From contig NC_049984.1 of the NCBI RefSeq assembly GCF_000003815.2, positions 3,556,876 to 3,620,875 on the forward strand: a DNA stretch of 64,000 bases, in the 5' to 3' direction. The notes beneath the pieces were generated by a model. It worked only from the letters and a program-made list of their open reading frames with translations. It was not told the origin of the DNA and made no database searches. Made by a program: the position numbers and the translations under genes. Shown piece after piece: positions 1 through 14,900 of this stretch. Each line of letters opens with the position of its first letter. The first letter of the stretch is position 1. This DNA is from Branchiostoma floridae (taxonomy: Eukaryota > Chordata > Leptocardii > Amphioxiformes > Branchiostomatidae).

Positions 1-3000
1 TATATTCCTCTCTATTTGTTCCATTTCTACGATTTTCCAGCGATCCGGAGTCTGGTAGAGACTAGCGTGCATGCCATTCCGATAGATAAGCACCTCTGTT
101 TCCGTTTTGTAAATCTGTCTTATGCCATGAAAGATACGGACCTAAAAGCAATGTCTGTGAGATTCTTCAGATTCTTTATGATTAAAATCCTCTCTGATCA
201 CACCCTGAAAAGGTCTATAATGCGGAAGTAATCTGTTAATTATATTCATTAATATCGTGCATTATGATTATCCGTTAGGGGACCAGGAAGGGTGTTTATA
301 AGTCATGATAGTCTTTGCTCATTCGGGATGAGATTCGAAAAAGCTTTAATGGCGATGGTGAAAAATTATTCAGACCTAGAGCAATCATTGAGAACGTAAT
401 ATTAGCATTCGTCATGTTCTATTCTTAGGTATTTTCTTCATCGAGCAGCTTATAACTAGAAACACTATTGAAAGATCCGGCACACTGTTTGTTTGTTTGA
501 ATTTTATTTATTCATGAGAAGCTCAAATCGGCCTACAGGCCGCTTTTCATTGACGTAATGAGGGAGGTAAGGGAGGAAGAAAATGAAAAACAGAAAATTA
601 CCAAACCCTCTCTTTCTGCACTGCCTGTATGCAAGACATGTACTTTTCAAGCTCATCTCGTATCTCATCCATCCCTTAGTCTAGCCAAGGCCACCACAGA
701 GGGTCTGACAACCAATTTTCACGACCCCCGTCTTGGTTTTCTGTTCTTCCTAATTGTGCACTCGATCAGTGCCATGCGTATCCATTCTCTGATACCATTC
801 TTTGAATCTCAAAAAGAGGGAAGGTCGATACTACTCATACATCATGGTGTGATTCAGGATAAAGATAGACAAAGTTTGTTGGGATATTTCTCATTTCACT
901 ATTCCCAACGATGCCATTGGCTTGAGTTGTAATATCTGCTTCCTTGAGGATACTATGTAGAAAAGTTACAATAGTGGGGTACTCGTTTCCATATCCGTCT
1001 GTGTGTTGATAAAATCGGACACTTGCATAACTTCTTTCATCTACTGCGCATGCTCTCTTCGTTTCATGACTTGCGAAGAAAGTCTTTTGCGTGCCAGACA
1101 ATCAAATAAAGTCTTTTGCGTGTCTTACAGATTGGGACTGATGTCCTTAATGCTAAAATCCCCAACTTTTGTTCGCAGTCATCCCTCGGAAATTTGGAAC
1201 GCCCGGAAACATGTCATATTTGTGTTGACCGTATGATCTTACAATGTTTACATCGTTGCCATGGTAGCTGATGACAGACTGATCCAGCTGGTCTTGCAGC
1301 TTCGTTTGGAAGACGAAGATAAAAGACTCAATTATCCGTTAAAGAGGCAACGAAAGCTTTTACTGGACCATTAATCTTTCTTTGTTCCACTCGTGGTCAG
1401 GTCTTCTAATGGATCCATCCGTTCCCAAGACTAACAGCAAAGAGATCACCCCTAATGTAGAGTCGTTTTGTAGTTTGTTGTTTGTTCCAGTGTGAAAGAA
1501 TTATCTATCACTATGAAAGCGTTAGGTGTCATAGTACGTCAAAACACACAAGGTGTCATAATTCATTGGTAAATCATAGTTATTGATATTTCTTTTAGTT
1601 GTATGTACGTCGCCTTTGTTGTGGATGTTACGAAACCACCCAGATTGTGGATATGGAACATTTAGAACAAATATCAACTTTTATTTGTATACAAATAATC
1701 AACATTATCAACTACCTCTCACCAGTTTAGCGAGAAAAGAATTCTTTTATTTTGGAGAATACCTGTTGAAGGGGTGGGGTATATTGTCTCGCCTTCAGTA
1801 TTGTGCAAATGTAATATTACTGTAGTTTTGCTGTCAACAATCCTTTACTTCGTAGTGTGAGTGATTCTTGCCCCAACACTGCTTTGTACACACAAATGTA
1901 ATTATGTTTTTCTTGTATGTAAGAGGTTTCGTGTGGAATAAGGTCATTGGGTGTGAAAAGAAGATTGGGACTTAAAAAACAAGATTTCCACAATCATGTA
2001 ACCGACTTTACATTGATACAGAGCTACTATTTTTCAAAACATGCTGTAAATGGTAAGGCTGTTTTGTTCTTATCCCTTCTTATCGCCTCGTAAGCAAAAA
2101 CAGGACACCTTATCATTAGGCAACCGTATACACTTGTATATGGTATTATGTTTAATCTTCAGAAATGACACTGGAGTCCCACGGTTCTATTGCAGAACTT
2201 TATTCAAGCTCACACGCAGACATGTTTCTCCAGGTAGCTTCTTCAACGGTAGGGCTCGAATAAGCACATATTAAAGCCAAGCACAGTATTAGTTTCTTTA
2301 CTAGATACATTGCATCAAATCCCGTAATGGTTACGTAGATTTAGTACCCTATTCTGTACTGTATGTACATTCATCTACTCAATATTTGTATGTTAGACTT
2401 TAGATTATCTACATACTGTATTTTTATACCACATTCATTCATTTCATGTATCTAGTCTTTGTTCACTTGCAATTAGCCCCATGGGCATGAATTTGCAACA
2501 CATTTCCTTTAAAACAACATTTGCAGTCAGATGTGCAAAGGTTAGGTGTGACAATTCGTTCAGTGTAATATAACCAGCTGCTGCTGCGCCGCGTGCCAGC
2601 GAAGCTGGTGTGTTACACCGAAAGGCGGTTATACCGGCTATATAGATACAGAAACAGATACAACGTGGTCTGGCTTTTGTAGTCGGGGGGCATGGTGCCT
2701 TATCATTGACAGAGTAATCGTCTCATGTCTACTCTCGCTGCCATCTTGTATGTGTTTCATATCCGATAATAATGGGTTTTGTGTGAGGCGTTATCAGAGG
2801 CGTCCCTGAGGAATAGAGATATGTAGCTTATAGGGATTAACGCTGTCACAACCCCCGAAGGCCTGATGTCACACTGAGGCCATTTCAGTTTTAGCAATTC
2901 TATCTTTTTCGAAAGTTGGCCCCAAACGTCTTTCTAAATCAAATACACTTACACAAATACACAATTCCTTAATCGTCCAATTTTTTATCATCCATGCTTG

Positions 3001-3500
3001 CAATTGGTTTGAACAATACGTCAGTGAAAAACGTTGTTTCCTGTAATCATACGTGGCTATTTTCGCCATATGTAATAATTGTATTGTCGGCATTGCATTT
3101 CGTACTGCATGGATCTTCATTGCATGAATTTAAGTGTCTCCAGATGTTTGTCATCAAAGTTTGACCCTTGACTATGACCGTTTATTTGCTAATATGTCTA
3201 ATTAACACAACGACATCATGTTAGATATGTGTACTTAATGTGTGTTTATATCCGATAATGATTTGTGTGTGTATGATGCGTAATGAGATACGTCTCTGTG
3301 GAATGGAGACCAGAGGGCATATCTCTTATCATCGTTTTGTTAAGAATGTAACATATTGAGGCCATTTCAGTTCAATCTTTATTTCGGCTGAAGAAAGTCT
3401 GCAATCTAAATCAATTTTAAATCAGGGGCACTGTCAATGCTCACACAAAGAGTTTGCTTGGCTCAACTGTGTCACTCTCCATTGAATGAACTAAAATCTT
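1..3500. other. Upstream/intergenic region without a convincing gene
   Basis: No ORF here has recognisable domains or a plausible exon chain. The stretch 500-900 (AT-rich lead-in, then a GC-richer segment) may be the tail of a retroelement, but this is not established. A copy of a dispersed repeat lies at 2570-2655. About 2755-2990 and 3245-3420 are diverged tandem copies of each other, sharing the run around TATCCGATAATRAT and later TGAGGCCATTTCAGTT. Confidence 0.5.
2755..3420. repeat. Diverged direct duplication upstream of the gene
   Basis: Two segments about 490 bp apart (about 2755-2990 and 3245-3420) share ordered blocks: a TATATCCGATAAT-like block, an AGAGATATG/GGCATATC block and TGAGGCCATTTCAGTT. 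This looks like an old tandem duplication or two copies of one element. It lies just upstream of the likely promoter. Confidence 0.5.
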
Positions 3501-3513
3501 ATGATCATTAGGA

Positions 3514-3520
3514 TATAAAG
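3514..3520 (+). promoter_or_regulatory. Candidate TATA box
   Basis: TATAAAG lies about 235 bases upstream of the predicted start codon, a sensible distance for a short 5' UTR. Several ATGs lie between it and 3752. A 5'-UTR intron is possible, because a pyrimidine-rich TTTTTCTAG acceptor-like site ends at 3716. No transcript evidence is available here. Confidence 0.25.
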
Positions 3521-3751
3521 CCCTTGCATTGTTTTGATATGTATAATCAACCTATGGTCTTTAATCATCATGTTATCATACTAGTACTTTTTGTAAATTT
3601 ACACGTGTGCATTGAACTGAAAAGGAAATATAAACGTAAGCAAAATGGAAGTTGTTTACATTGCAGGAATGATTCGAAACGTACCAAGTGCTCGATATAT
3701 CTATATATTTTTCTAGTTCCACACAGCTGGATCCAAGACGGAGCTGGAATC

Positions 3752-3833
3752 ATGTCAACTCACTCCGGCGGCTGGTTTCTGGGAGCTTATTGTCTACTGG
3801 CCATCGCCTTCTTCCCCATCGCCAGGAGTACAG
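3752..3833 (+). CDS. Exon 1: start codon and signal peptide
   Basis: The ATG at 3752 has A at -3. It opens a 27-residue leader with a hydrophobic core ([15 protein letters not shown]) followed by a small/polar end (ARSTG), a typical secretory signal peptide. The exon ends at a CAG|GTCAGT donor after one base of a codon (phase 1), which matches the acceptor of the F5/8C exon. Confidence 0.7.
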
Positions 3834-4289
3834 GTCAGTTGATCTTTGCAACATACGCTCAGCTGTCTAAACGTTAAGCGACGAAGGATGAACTGAACTG
3901 AGCTGAAAGAAATGTATAGTTCTATAGATATCGCCAAAAACTCATCACACGTGCAAATGATCGGCACCACTTCCAAAGTCTTCTCCTTTTTATGACTTAC
4001 TCATTTTTTGCGAGCTGAGTAACTGAATTCCAGCCCGTAAAAAAAATTATATCTGTATGACTGTACCGAGCCGGATAGGCTAAGGCATGAATGTACAATG
4101 AATAATTTAGCATGGAAGCTTATCTGTGTTGTAATGTAGTAATCATAGTACAATACCAAACATTCTGTATTGATCCTGAAGAAGGCAACAGTGGTCGTTG
4201 AACATTTGATCCTCGTACGTATACCTTTGTATTAGAAGAAAGTCTAGCATTGTTCTACGATAAAGGATTCAGTTTACCAATATATAATT

Positions 4290-4359
<70 letters not shown>

Positions 4360-5833
4360 TTGTTGCGCTTGACAGGCTCCTGGATAACTTCATCCAGTTC
4401 GTGGGCCATAGATTCATCGGGAGCTCCTTACAGCTCCGGAGGGGTTGATTACAACGCCGGGAAGGCGCTGGACGGAGACTCCAGCACCTACTGGAACCCG
4501 GCTGGCCTGCCGAGGAACCATGACAACTGGTACATCGTTCTGGACTTCGGAGCTTTCTACAGCCTTTCCAGGTTCTCTCTTTTTTAATTATTGCAACATC
4601 TAATTACAAGAGCGGCTACGGCAGTGGCGCCTTGATACACCAGATCCCTTTATCTCGGAAGTTGGTCAGTACTAACTTGGTGCACCTCCAAGGAAGACTG
4701 CTGTAGCCGGGACTTTGGTTTATTCAGGTTGCAACCAGTACAATACATTGTGGACACTAGGCAGCAGGTTACTATAGCAGGGTCATACCAAAGACTCTTA
4801 AATTGATACTTCTTGATACTTCTACATACTTCTTTCTCTGCTAAAAGGAAGAGTATGGAAGCTAACACATTACACTACCAGTGGACTAGCCCCCTGCTGT
4901 AGTGCTTGTACCTATGTGAGACCCAGGGCTTAGAAGCAGAGGTGGGCCTGATGCATCTTCTGATCAGGGAGGTTGACCCCCTTGTTCTGATGTATGGGCA
5001 AATTAAGCTTTAGGTAATTACAACAAAACGTGATGACAACACATTCAAGCAATCAGTTTATGTTCGTGTCGTCAGCAAAACAAAGCACATTAGAAAAGTG
5101 TATAGAAACAAATACAGGCAAGCAAAGCACGAGAATAACAAAGTAATGTAAGATAAACAGCAACAAAACTCTTATGCAACGTAAGAATGACGTTTATATA
5201 CATGTACTAGTAAATTGTAAGAAGGTACTCTAAGTTAGACTGGTAGAATTGACGATTGGTTACTCAAATCCTTTGGTTTCTTTTATGGATGATTGAACAT
5301 GCTAATGTTTGACATTGTTTCCAGGTTCAAGTTTCAAAACTACGGAGACACGGGCCACGACATTGCTGCCTTTAGGCTGCAAACGTCGTCCACTTCGGAC
5401 CCTTACAGCTGGGCAACCGTGGCGTCCAATGACGGCGTTGCTACAGGACATAGTTCGTTTCAAGAGTTCGGCTTCACGGCGACGTCTTCCCGCTACTGGA
5501 AGTTCCTTGTATCAAGAACGCACAGTGGATACCAGCCGTGGCTGAAGGAAGTACAGTTCTATGGCTCAGGAGGTGAGTAGGTTTAATGCCCATGGGAGTC
5601 TATTCATGAAATGGTGAATTTAATCTTCTAATGTGAGGGCCGGGTCTGAATTTTCTGGCCATAATTGTCTTAAATAAAAGATTTTAGATGGCGTTTGTCA
5701 GAGAGTTTGAAAGAAATTGTCATTCCTGTTAAAGAGAGTAAAAAACACCGAGGCCAACACGACAAATACAATAATCACTTCACGGACTTTATTCAGATTG
5801 CAACAAGGCCGATACAATGTAGGCACTAGGCAG

Positions 5834-5907
<74 letters not shown>

Positions 5908-8900
5908 ACTCATTAAGAAGCTGAGAGTTTATAACTAGACAGTGGCACTGGCTCTTTTTTCATACATACAGTCGCCTCTGACGGTGGCTGGTCGGCGTGG
6001 AGCGGCTGGACCGGGTGCAGCATGACGTGTGCCTCCGGCGCGCAGTCCCGAACCCGCAGCTGCGACAACCCCGAGCCGCGCTTCGGAGGGGAAAATTGCA
6101 CGGGGGTCGCGCAGGAGAACAGGATCTGTAACTCAGACGTGCTGTGTTCAGGTACGACTAGTCTCCAAGCAGACCCTACGGTGCCTTAGAGATAGTATCA
6201 AATCTGTCCAAGGAGTATAGCCGGCTCCGTAGGATCTGCGGTTTTTGGTGCATTCAACATCGTTGTTACATGTACCTTTCATTTCCTTAGGTTAAGAAAT
6301 TTCTTTGAATACCCAATTAAAAATGTGTTATCGCTGACTTTTTCTTTAATTTTCAGTGAACGAAACAGGTAGTGTCGTCGGTGCAGATCATTTACGTGAG
6401 TGTTTTTATTTTGTTTTGTAATGATTTGACTATATGGATGACATCCTATGGGAAAAACTGATGCGAACGTGCGAATGAAATATGTTTGACCAGGGAAAAA
6501 AGCTGCCTTCATTATAAGATCTATTAAGTGGTTTGGGAGGGTGAACAAACGACCAGGCAAACAATATCAAACAACAGATTCTTCATTTTTGTTTTGAGAT
6601 CTTCTTTTTTGACCTTGGAATTGACCTTGGAATTATCATATGTATTCTGGTATGTATTTTTTTTAATCTAACGTTACGACATATACTTGCTCCTTTTGTA
6701 GCTGCTTGACCTTTGGTTCAAAACTTTTTTATTTTATTGTTGGAAACGGCCGAAAATTGATGCTCTTGTGGCATTTCGATTGCAACAGCCCAAAGCGTGG
6801 CCTCTGTATCTTTATAGCTGGTGTAACCGTCCTTTGGCTTCATTTACCAGCTTCTCATGATCAGTAACGTGTCGCGGTAGCAGCTGGTTATATTATAGGC
6901 CGATTGCAGTTATAGCCTAAACAGCCTGTTACACATAACTTTTGACCATCTGGCTGCAAGTTAATGTTCTTTAATAAAGGATGCTTCTACTGAACCTGAT
7001 TTCAACAAGCTCCACCCAACGATAGTTTTAGGAATGTATGGATAGTTAACCATCCTTGCTTGATGTATTGGTACTGAAAGGCGTGGCCATCACCTGTTCT
7101 TGTGTGAGCTGTTTTTAGATACTCAGTGGTTTGTTTGTTTGTTTGTTTATTACATCTATTAGTTGTTTATGTTCTTTACCCAGTGTATCCGTCACTCTGC
7201 ATGTACGGGGACGGTTCTACCTACCGTGGATCAGAAAATACCACACAGTCTGGCCTAACATGCCAGCGCTGGGACAGCCAATCACCGCACGAGCACAACA
7301 CCACCGTCTCGCATCCTCTCGCGGGATTGGACGAGAACTACTGTAGGAACCCGGATGGAGCAGCACGACCTTGGTGCTACACCACGGACCCGAATGTAAC
7401 ACGGGAATACTGCAATATTGCGACTTGTTGTAAGTTTTACAACTTTGACGCCTATAAAATAATGTCTAAGGACTTTTTGTAGGTTATATCAACTTCCCTC
7501 CGCCGATATCATATATGTCAATGCTTTGCAAATGTCAAGGACATTGTATAATGTCATTGGATTTTGGTTTGAAACGTTTTCGGTGTTTCGATTAAGGTTC
7601 GACACACACGACACACGAAAGATAACTAGAGAGCACCTGGATGGATTCATATACATTTATAAGTTATTATTTACACAGCCAAGTACTCACATCCAACGTT
7701 TCGATGTCCGTCAGACACCATCATCATGATTAGAATGACTAGATCTGATTCTCGCCACCACTTTCTAACCCTTATGATGATGTCTGACAGACATCGAAAC
7801 GTTGGATGTGAGCACTACCCTGGTTGTGTTTAAAAGAACTTTACTTTATGAGTATTTACCAACCTGACAACATTATTTACGGACCTGGATGGATTGTTTC
7901 GATATTTGTTACGTGGGTCCTTATAGACTTTGAAATGGTTAGATTATAGCCCCTAGCGTCGTGTTATGGTGCTGCAGTGGAACGTTCGATTTGATACATT
8001 CAAATACAATTCAATCTCTACAACTGGATAAAAACGGATGTTTACTTCCGGACGTTTCGAGTGACATCCATCACTCTTCTTCAGCTTTGTTACAATGAAC
8101 TAGTCAGAACAATTCAATACCAGTACAGCTAACTAGAAAAACTGGTTTAACCACTAAATCGTTAGGATCGTATGCAAAAGGTTACACGAATGTAAATCAT
8201 GTTAGCATAGTTCCTATGGTCAGACAACACCATAGGAAAAACTATTGTCCCTTGTGGTGCCTTGCATGGTGAATTGTTCTGACTAGTTCATTGTAACAAA
8301 GCTGAAGAAGAGTGATGGATGTCACTCGAAACGTCCGGAAGTAAATATCCGTTTTTATCCAGTTGTAGAGATTGAATTGTATTTGAATATTACTTACCTG
8401 GATGTCTAACCTTCATAAACGATTTGATACATTCTTTGTGTAATTTTCAGTCGAAGATGCCTGCTACGACGGTGACGGGTCAGATTACCGGGGCACTGCT
8501 AACTTCACCAAATCCGGACGGGCCTGCCAGCACTGGGCGAGCCAGACTCCTCACGAGCATGACAGAACTGCCGAGAACTACACTAGCGCCGGTCTGGAGG
8601 AAAACTACTGCCGAAACCCCGACGGTACAGCCTACCTCTGGTGCTACACGGAGGACCCCAGTGTAAGACATGAAGAGTGCGTCATTCCTCGATGCAGTAA
8701 GTGATCAAGTATACTTGGACATCATGTCGCTTAGGGCGTGGAGCTACGTTGAATTGTGTAATACATATACAGCCACGCTTCTATCCCTTATCTGTTCAAG
8801 ACATGTACATTTCAAAGCTGGTTTGAAGAGAAACTCCAATACTTGCTAAACTACCATGGTGGTTGGGGCCAGAGTCACCAGGCTGAGGTCCGGTAGTTTA

Positions 8901-11900
8901 CGTTAGCTGAAGTTATGGGGTGATTTAATAATGCAATAGTCCTAGCGGCGTGTTAAGGTGCTGCAGCGGAACTTCCGGTTTCAATATCTCGTTTGTGTAG
9001 ATAGATGCTATGAGGGAGACGGTTCAAGTTACCGGGGCACTGTAAACGTCACCAAATCCGGACGAGCCTGCCAGCCCTGGGCGAGCCAGACGCCTCACCA
9101 GCATGACAGAACTGCCGAGAACTATACTAGCGCCGGTCTGGAGGAAAACTACTGCAGAAACCCCGACAGTGAAGGCTTCATATGGTGCTACACGGAGGAC
9201 CCAAGTGTGAGATATGAAGAATGCGTCATTCCTCAATGTGGTAAGTGATCAAGTATACTATTGTACGCTCCTCGCAATTCAGCCCCTGGCTGCAAAGAGT
9301 GTGTAGTTGGCCCACCCAATAACAATACTAGGATATCCTTTCGCTTAAACGCTAGCCGAATTTGTTAGATCGGTCAGAGCTCGACGAATTTCAACATCGC
9401 CCGAGTATCGGCTGTATTTTTCGCTGAAACCTTCCCCTTCACAAATTGGACAGGGCTCTGATAACGTCTATCCAACACTAATGATTATATATTGCCCATG
9501 AGATGGTAGCACCTCTTGGACATAGATGAGAATCGGTAAAAAGCTAATATTTGGATCAACTTTAACGTTTGGAAAATATGTCGGGCAGTGGGTGGACGAA
9601 AGACACCGGGAGGTTGTCTAATCGTCTGACCGTTTCAAAAATCGTATCCAGTTGCTGCTTTTGGGGTAAGTCCAATTTTCTTGTGAGAAATTACAGTTAG
9701 ACTTTATCAGGAATTCTTTAAATAATAATCTGAGTGTGTTTACAGATAAGGAGCAATGGACGCGTTACGGCACCAGCTACTTCCGAGTGTACGATGAGGA
9801 GCGGAAGACGTACGACGAAGCGAAGGCGGTGTGCGCCAACGAGAGCGCGCTCCTGCCGATCGTGAGAGACTCCGGAACGTGGGACTTTCTCGTCGCCCTG
9901 AGGAGCTCGTCTGGCGTTAGCACCGATATCTGGATAGGCGTGACGGATCTGGAGGAGGAGGGGAAGTACGTTTTTTTTTTCCATTAGACTAGCCCTTGTC
10001 CTACTGGGTTTTTTTTTTACCTCCCGAGGCGCTTGCTTATTCAGATTGGTAAAACTCGTATGCATCTTTGATCTTACTTCCCCAGTTGGTGTGATTGGAT
10101 GTGGTATGCCATACAGTCAAACCTGCCCGAGCGACCACCTCCTCTTAGCGACCACCTGGCCATTTCGACCGCTTTTTCTCGGTCCCGATTTTTTTTCACA
10201 TTGACGTAAGCATTAAGCGACCTTTTCTCAACGACCACCTGGCCAACGCGACCGCGACCGGCCAAAATTGGGACCCATAATAACGACCGGTTTTCATCGA
10301 TTTTTGATGATAGCTATGGCGATTTTGTGCCGAAATCGGCCAGTTTGCGTCAGAGTTTGACTGCCATTACGATGTTATGTTTAGAATAAAGATGGCGGCG
10401 GTCAATGGGTGGGTCAATAGGGCAGTCTACTGTAATATGGGAAGAAATTTCGTTGTAAGAAAATCCGAATTTAGTTATTACAGAAGTTTTTTAAAAATCT
10501 TTATCATTATAAAGTGAACGAATGCTGAAACTTATATAGTCTAGGGCCTCTAGGCCTCATTCCTTTTTAAGAAAGATCTGTGTAGCTCATTCCTTTTCAA
10601 GAAAGATCTGTGTGTCATGAGTGCTTTTGTCGGACAGTACATTCTGATTCACCCGTGGGTAAGTACGCTATCGGGACATACCGGGCATCTCCGTAGGCAT
10701 CAAATTCGAAAGGTATACGTACACCGTAGTTATTTCAGATACGGCGATCAAGAACACAGCGACGCATAAAGGCTTGTATGGTAACTGACAGCATCAGAGG
10801 TCCGTTACTGTCTAAAACGTTAGTGTACAAGTGTTGAGCAGTTCTCTTCTTGTTATGAATAACGTTGCCGACTTGCTGTCCTGCAGAGAGAAATTGTATA
10901 GCCAACTAAACACGTATAACACTGGTCCATCTAACGACCGTAGACGCACTGAGAAATGCAACATGTACAGCACGTACTTTATTGTATGGTAGAAATCCGA
11001 TTTATAGACCTCACCTCACCTAGTCCCATCCTCATCAGGAGGGTCGGGGACTATGGTTGCCTCCAGCACAAGAAATAGAAAGTAACGTTATATCTTTTTT
11101 TAGACCTGAGTAGATCGAGTAGACTGTCTTTTTAACCTCCTTGACTTGAGTAGAGTTTCTCTGGCGCAGGTAGGAACGTCCTAATCCAATTTGTCCAATT
11201 TCTGTTCATTTACTGTACTAAAATTCACCTGGCTTACTGATGATTATTACTTACGTTTTTTGCGTGCGTGTGCGTGTTGGATTTGACATGAAAGACCTCG
11301 CTTACTTCTTTGCGTGCGTTTGCTTGCTATTTGCCATTAAACACAACGGAAACCATTTATACTACGCATCGGGCATATTTTGAGTCGATACTCTTCTCAG
11401 CGACCACCTGTCCAAATCGACCGCTTTTTTCCGGTCCCCGGGTGGTCGTCTTGGGCAGGTTTGACTGTATTTAGGTGAGAAATACCCGAAACCCATAGAA
11501 ATACACGACCCACATTCACGTATCATGTTTATCATGTACACACTAATGTAGATGTATGGGAAAAGTAGGACTGACATTCAAAAATAACTCGAACACAACT
11601 GATAACACAAATGATAACAATACCGAATGACAGGGGTCGACAGCTACAATATTAAACAACATTACTGTTCCAGGTACGTGTGGGAGGATGGCAGCCCGCC
11701 CGGATGGGAGCCTGACCTCAGCAGCAGGAGGGACCACAGGGACTGCGCCAAGATGTCATCAATTGATCTGCAAGCTGCTAACTGCAATAATCAAAAGTAT
11801 TACGTCTGCCATAGACGTAAGTATGATAAGTACTCAAATTGTTTCTTCGTTTATTCTTTATTTGAAAAAAAAAGCATATCGCCTGACTGCGTTTATCAAA

Positions 11901-14900
11901 GCTACTTGGGGGGGGGGGGGGGCGAACATAAGTCATACATAAAGTTCAAATATCATCTATTTGTCTTTCTATCAACAATCAATTAATAAATATATCTATC
12001 CATCCACCCTTTTACCCATCAATATTTACCGTTATTCTATCTATGTAAATCTATTGATATATTTCTATTTATTTCAGCAGTCTCCCTACCTATTTTCAAT
12101 CCTCCATCATCTACCTATCTATCTATCTATCCATCTATTTAAACTACGTACAAGTCATAATCAGGATGAAAATACAGTACGAATTTTGCGAGACATAAAA
12201 TTGTCAGTCTGGTATGGATACGGATTGCCTGTTCGCTAGCGATGGATATTGACACTATATATATATAGAATTCTCATATATGATCCCTCAATTTACAAAT
12301 TAATGGTTTTCGTACGCGTCTAGACTCTGACATTTTAAGAAAATGTTAATGCACACGTGTAAATGACGCCGAAGTCTGGTAAGTGTCTGAAAGTGTGGTG
12401 TTTCTTGCAGTAGTAATCGTAATTCATGATTGTAAAGTAAACGACGTCGACAATGACAATCGACTTAAATCTGACAACAAGGAGGTTAAAAAAAACAATT
12501 TTTTAAACTTCTTGCTGACAACGTGTATTCAATCATCACTGCTTTGCTCCACAGAAACCAGGCCATGTTCCACGAACCCTTGCATCAACAACGGCACGTG
12601 TGTGGAGACCGTGCCGTCAGGCTTCATGTGCAGATGTGGTGAAGACTACACCGGCACCTATTGCGGTACGTTCTTCTATTTACTGAAGATTTATTATGTA
12701 AAAGTAGATCTTCTGTATTAGAGGTATTGAGGTTAGGCTGTAGCTTTCTTTTGGGTCTTTTTAGCCGAGGGACAGAAAGAAAATATAATGAAACATAAAC
12801 CCCGACAAAAACGCCTAAAATAGAATAAAACAATTCAGGGCGTAACGTCTTCTTGGAGAGTGTGAAGAAGCACACATTGATATGTTTTATGCCCTTATGT
12901 CACTTTGTTCACGAATACTTTTTTGAAAGTTGCGTATACTGGCACTGATATGTGCATAATATGGCACAGAATGTGTAAAACATCGTGGAAGTTTTAAGGT
13001 CAATAACACTGAACACCTGTGATGTCACTTCCAAAGTGGCATAATCACTTTTACTGGAACATGGTTTACTAACCAGGATACTTGAATGCTTGGATACCTG
13101 GCAATATACTAAAGCAAAACATCTGCCGTCGCTGGTGTTACCTAACAGCAACAGATTACAAGCAATGCAATGGCAATGGCAGAGGGTATGCGGTTGAGGA
13201 CACATACCCTCCCCGGACATAAAGACAAATAACATGACCAGGGTAACTGACAGCAAGGTGCGGTGAAAGCAAACGAAAGTCTCTTCCAAGACTTACAACA
13301 CTACCAAGCGCATACCACATCACACAGGGATTGCGTCGGTGGATATGGTTATGGTGACGTAACGCTGTCAGAAACAATCGGAAACACCGGCACTGTACTG
13401 GTGCATTCTTACGTGAACAATAACATCCAGGACACATCTAACCGCGGGAACTCCGAAGAACACACATGGTACACAAGAGGGAAAACATCTGCTTTAACCT
13501 GTCGACGACGCACGGACGACTCACTGGTTCCAGGGGTGACGCAACACATACTCATCTTTCAGGTTTCAACTAATGGTGACAAATCCTTTGTATTCCATCT
13601 ATCAGTATATGGTGTTCCACCTTTAATTCTTAAACGAATAGTCACCATCTTGCTCTTGCTCTTCTTGCAACTTATTCTGTGCTGGAAATTCTCGTTGGAT
13701 ATAATGGCATGCGGGTTTAGAAAATCTCATCTCTCTCGACTTCTCAACAACTGAACACAGAGCAACCGGCGGCTTGCGTGAGGTATGTGAAACTAGATGA
13801 GAGCTGGCGAAGTGTGGAATTCTTGCANNNNNNNNNNNNNNNNNNNNNNNNNNNNNNNNNNNNNNNNNNNNNNNNNNNNNNNNNNNNNNNNNNNNNNNNN
13901 NNNNNNNNNNNNNNNNNNNNNNNNNNNTGTGGACGTAAGAGGTGGTGCGGGCGCAGTTACACTACACAGTTGGTTGTTCCTTGTTGGAACCTGTGTTCTA
14001 TATGTTCTGTTCTATATGTTCTGTTCTATATGTTTTGTTCTATGTGTTCTGTTCTGTATGTTCTATAAACTGACACCGCTGAAGTGCAGTACTACAGTCT
14101 CGGAGTGTATAGACGTAGACCTCTGTAATAGATGACGCTTCACGTCTCCTTACACCCAGAAAAAAAAATGAAGCCTACATGATAGGCAACTTGTGTTAAC
14201 TTCTTATGAATTATAAACATAGTCAAGGTCTGTGTTTCAGTAATTGATCCTTGAAAATACAGGACCTTAAAATGAACTACTTTCAAACCGCTCAGTCCCG
14301 GTAGCCGACTTCTTTACAGACGCACCGTGACCCAAGTCATGTTTGTCATTTTTTAATGTATCAAACCATCAATAACTTCCAGGTAACACCTATGATATAA
14401 TCTTTATCATATGCAGTAGTTTATTGGTAGCGTTAAGTGCACACATAAGAATCAAAAATGTAATGTCCATATGTTGAAGTAATGAAATATGATGAGTGCA
14501 TTCATATCATTTCATTCACATGGAAGTGTTTTACTTGTTGTTGTTAATAGATGGAGTGATTGCAACAACAAGATCTCCATCTACTGTTGGTAAGTGTTTA
14601 GTGGCCTTTGATCCATTTCAGTACATTTGCCATTGCTTGGTGTTGATAATTTAATGTTGTTGATTTCTAAAAAAAATGTATGTAGAAGAATTGAAATGTG
14701 CAAAAAAAAACTGTTTTTCCTAATGATGTACGATTTATCTAATTAGCAGTCTATTTAACATAGGTTGTTTATACATTTACAGCTTGGGTTATTATCATGA
14801 TGAATTTTTTTTTGCCATGCTTGTGTTACATACATACTAGGCAGGGAGTTAGAACATACGGTTGACTCTCCGAAACACGCCAAGATACGCAGGAGCGTCT

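Noticed and set aside
13263-13754. 163-codon open frame on the plus strand
   Set aside because: No recognisable domain; its end has a hydrophobic stretch only by chance AT-rich composition. It lies in an intron next to a gap, with an equally long open frame on the other strand. Not supported as a gene or exon.
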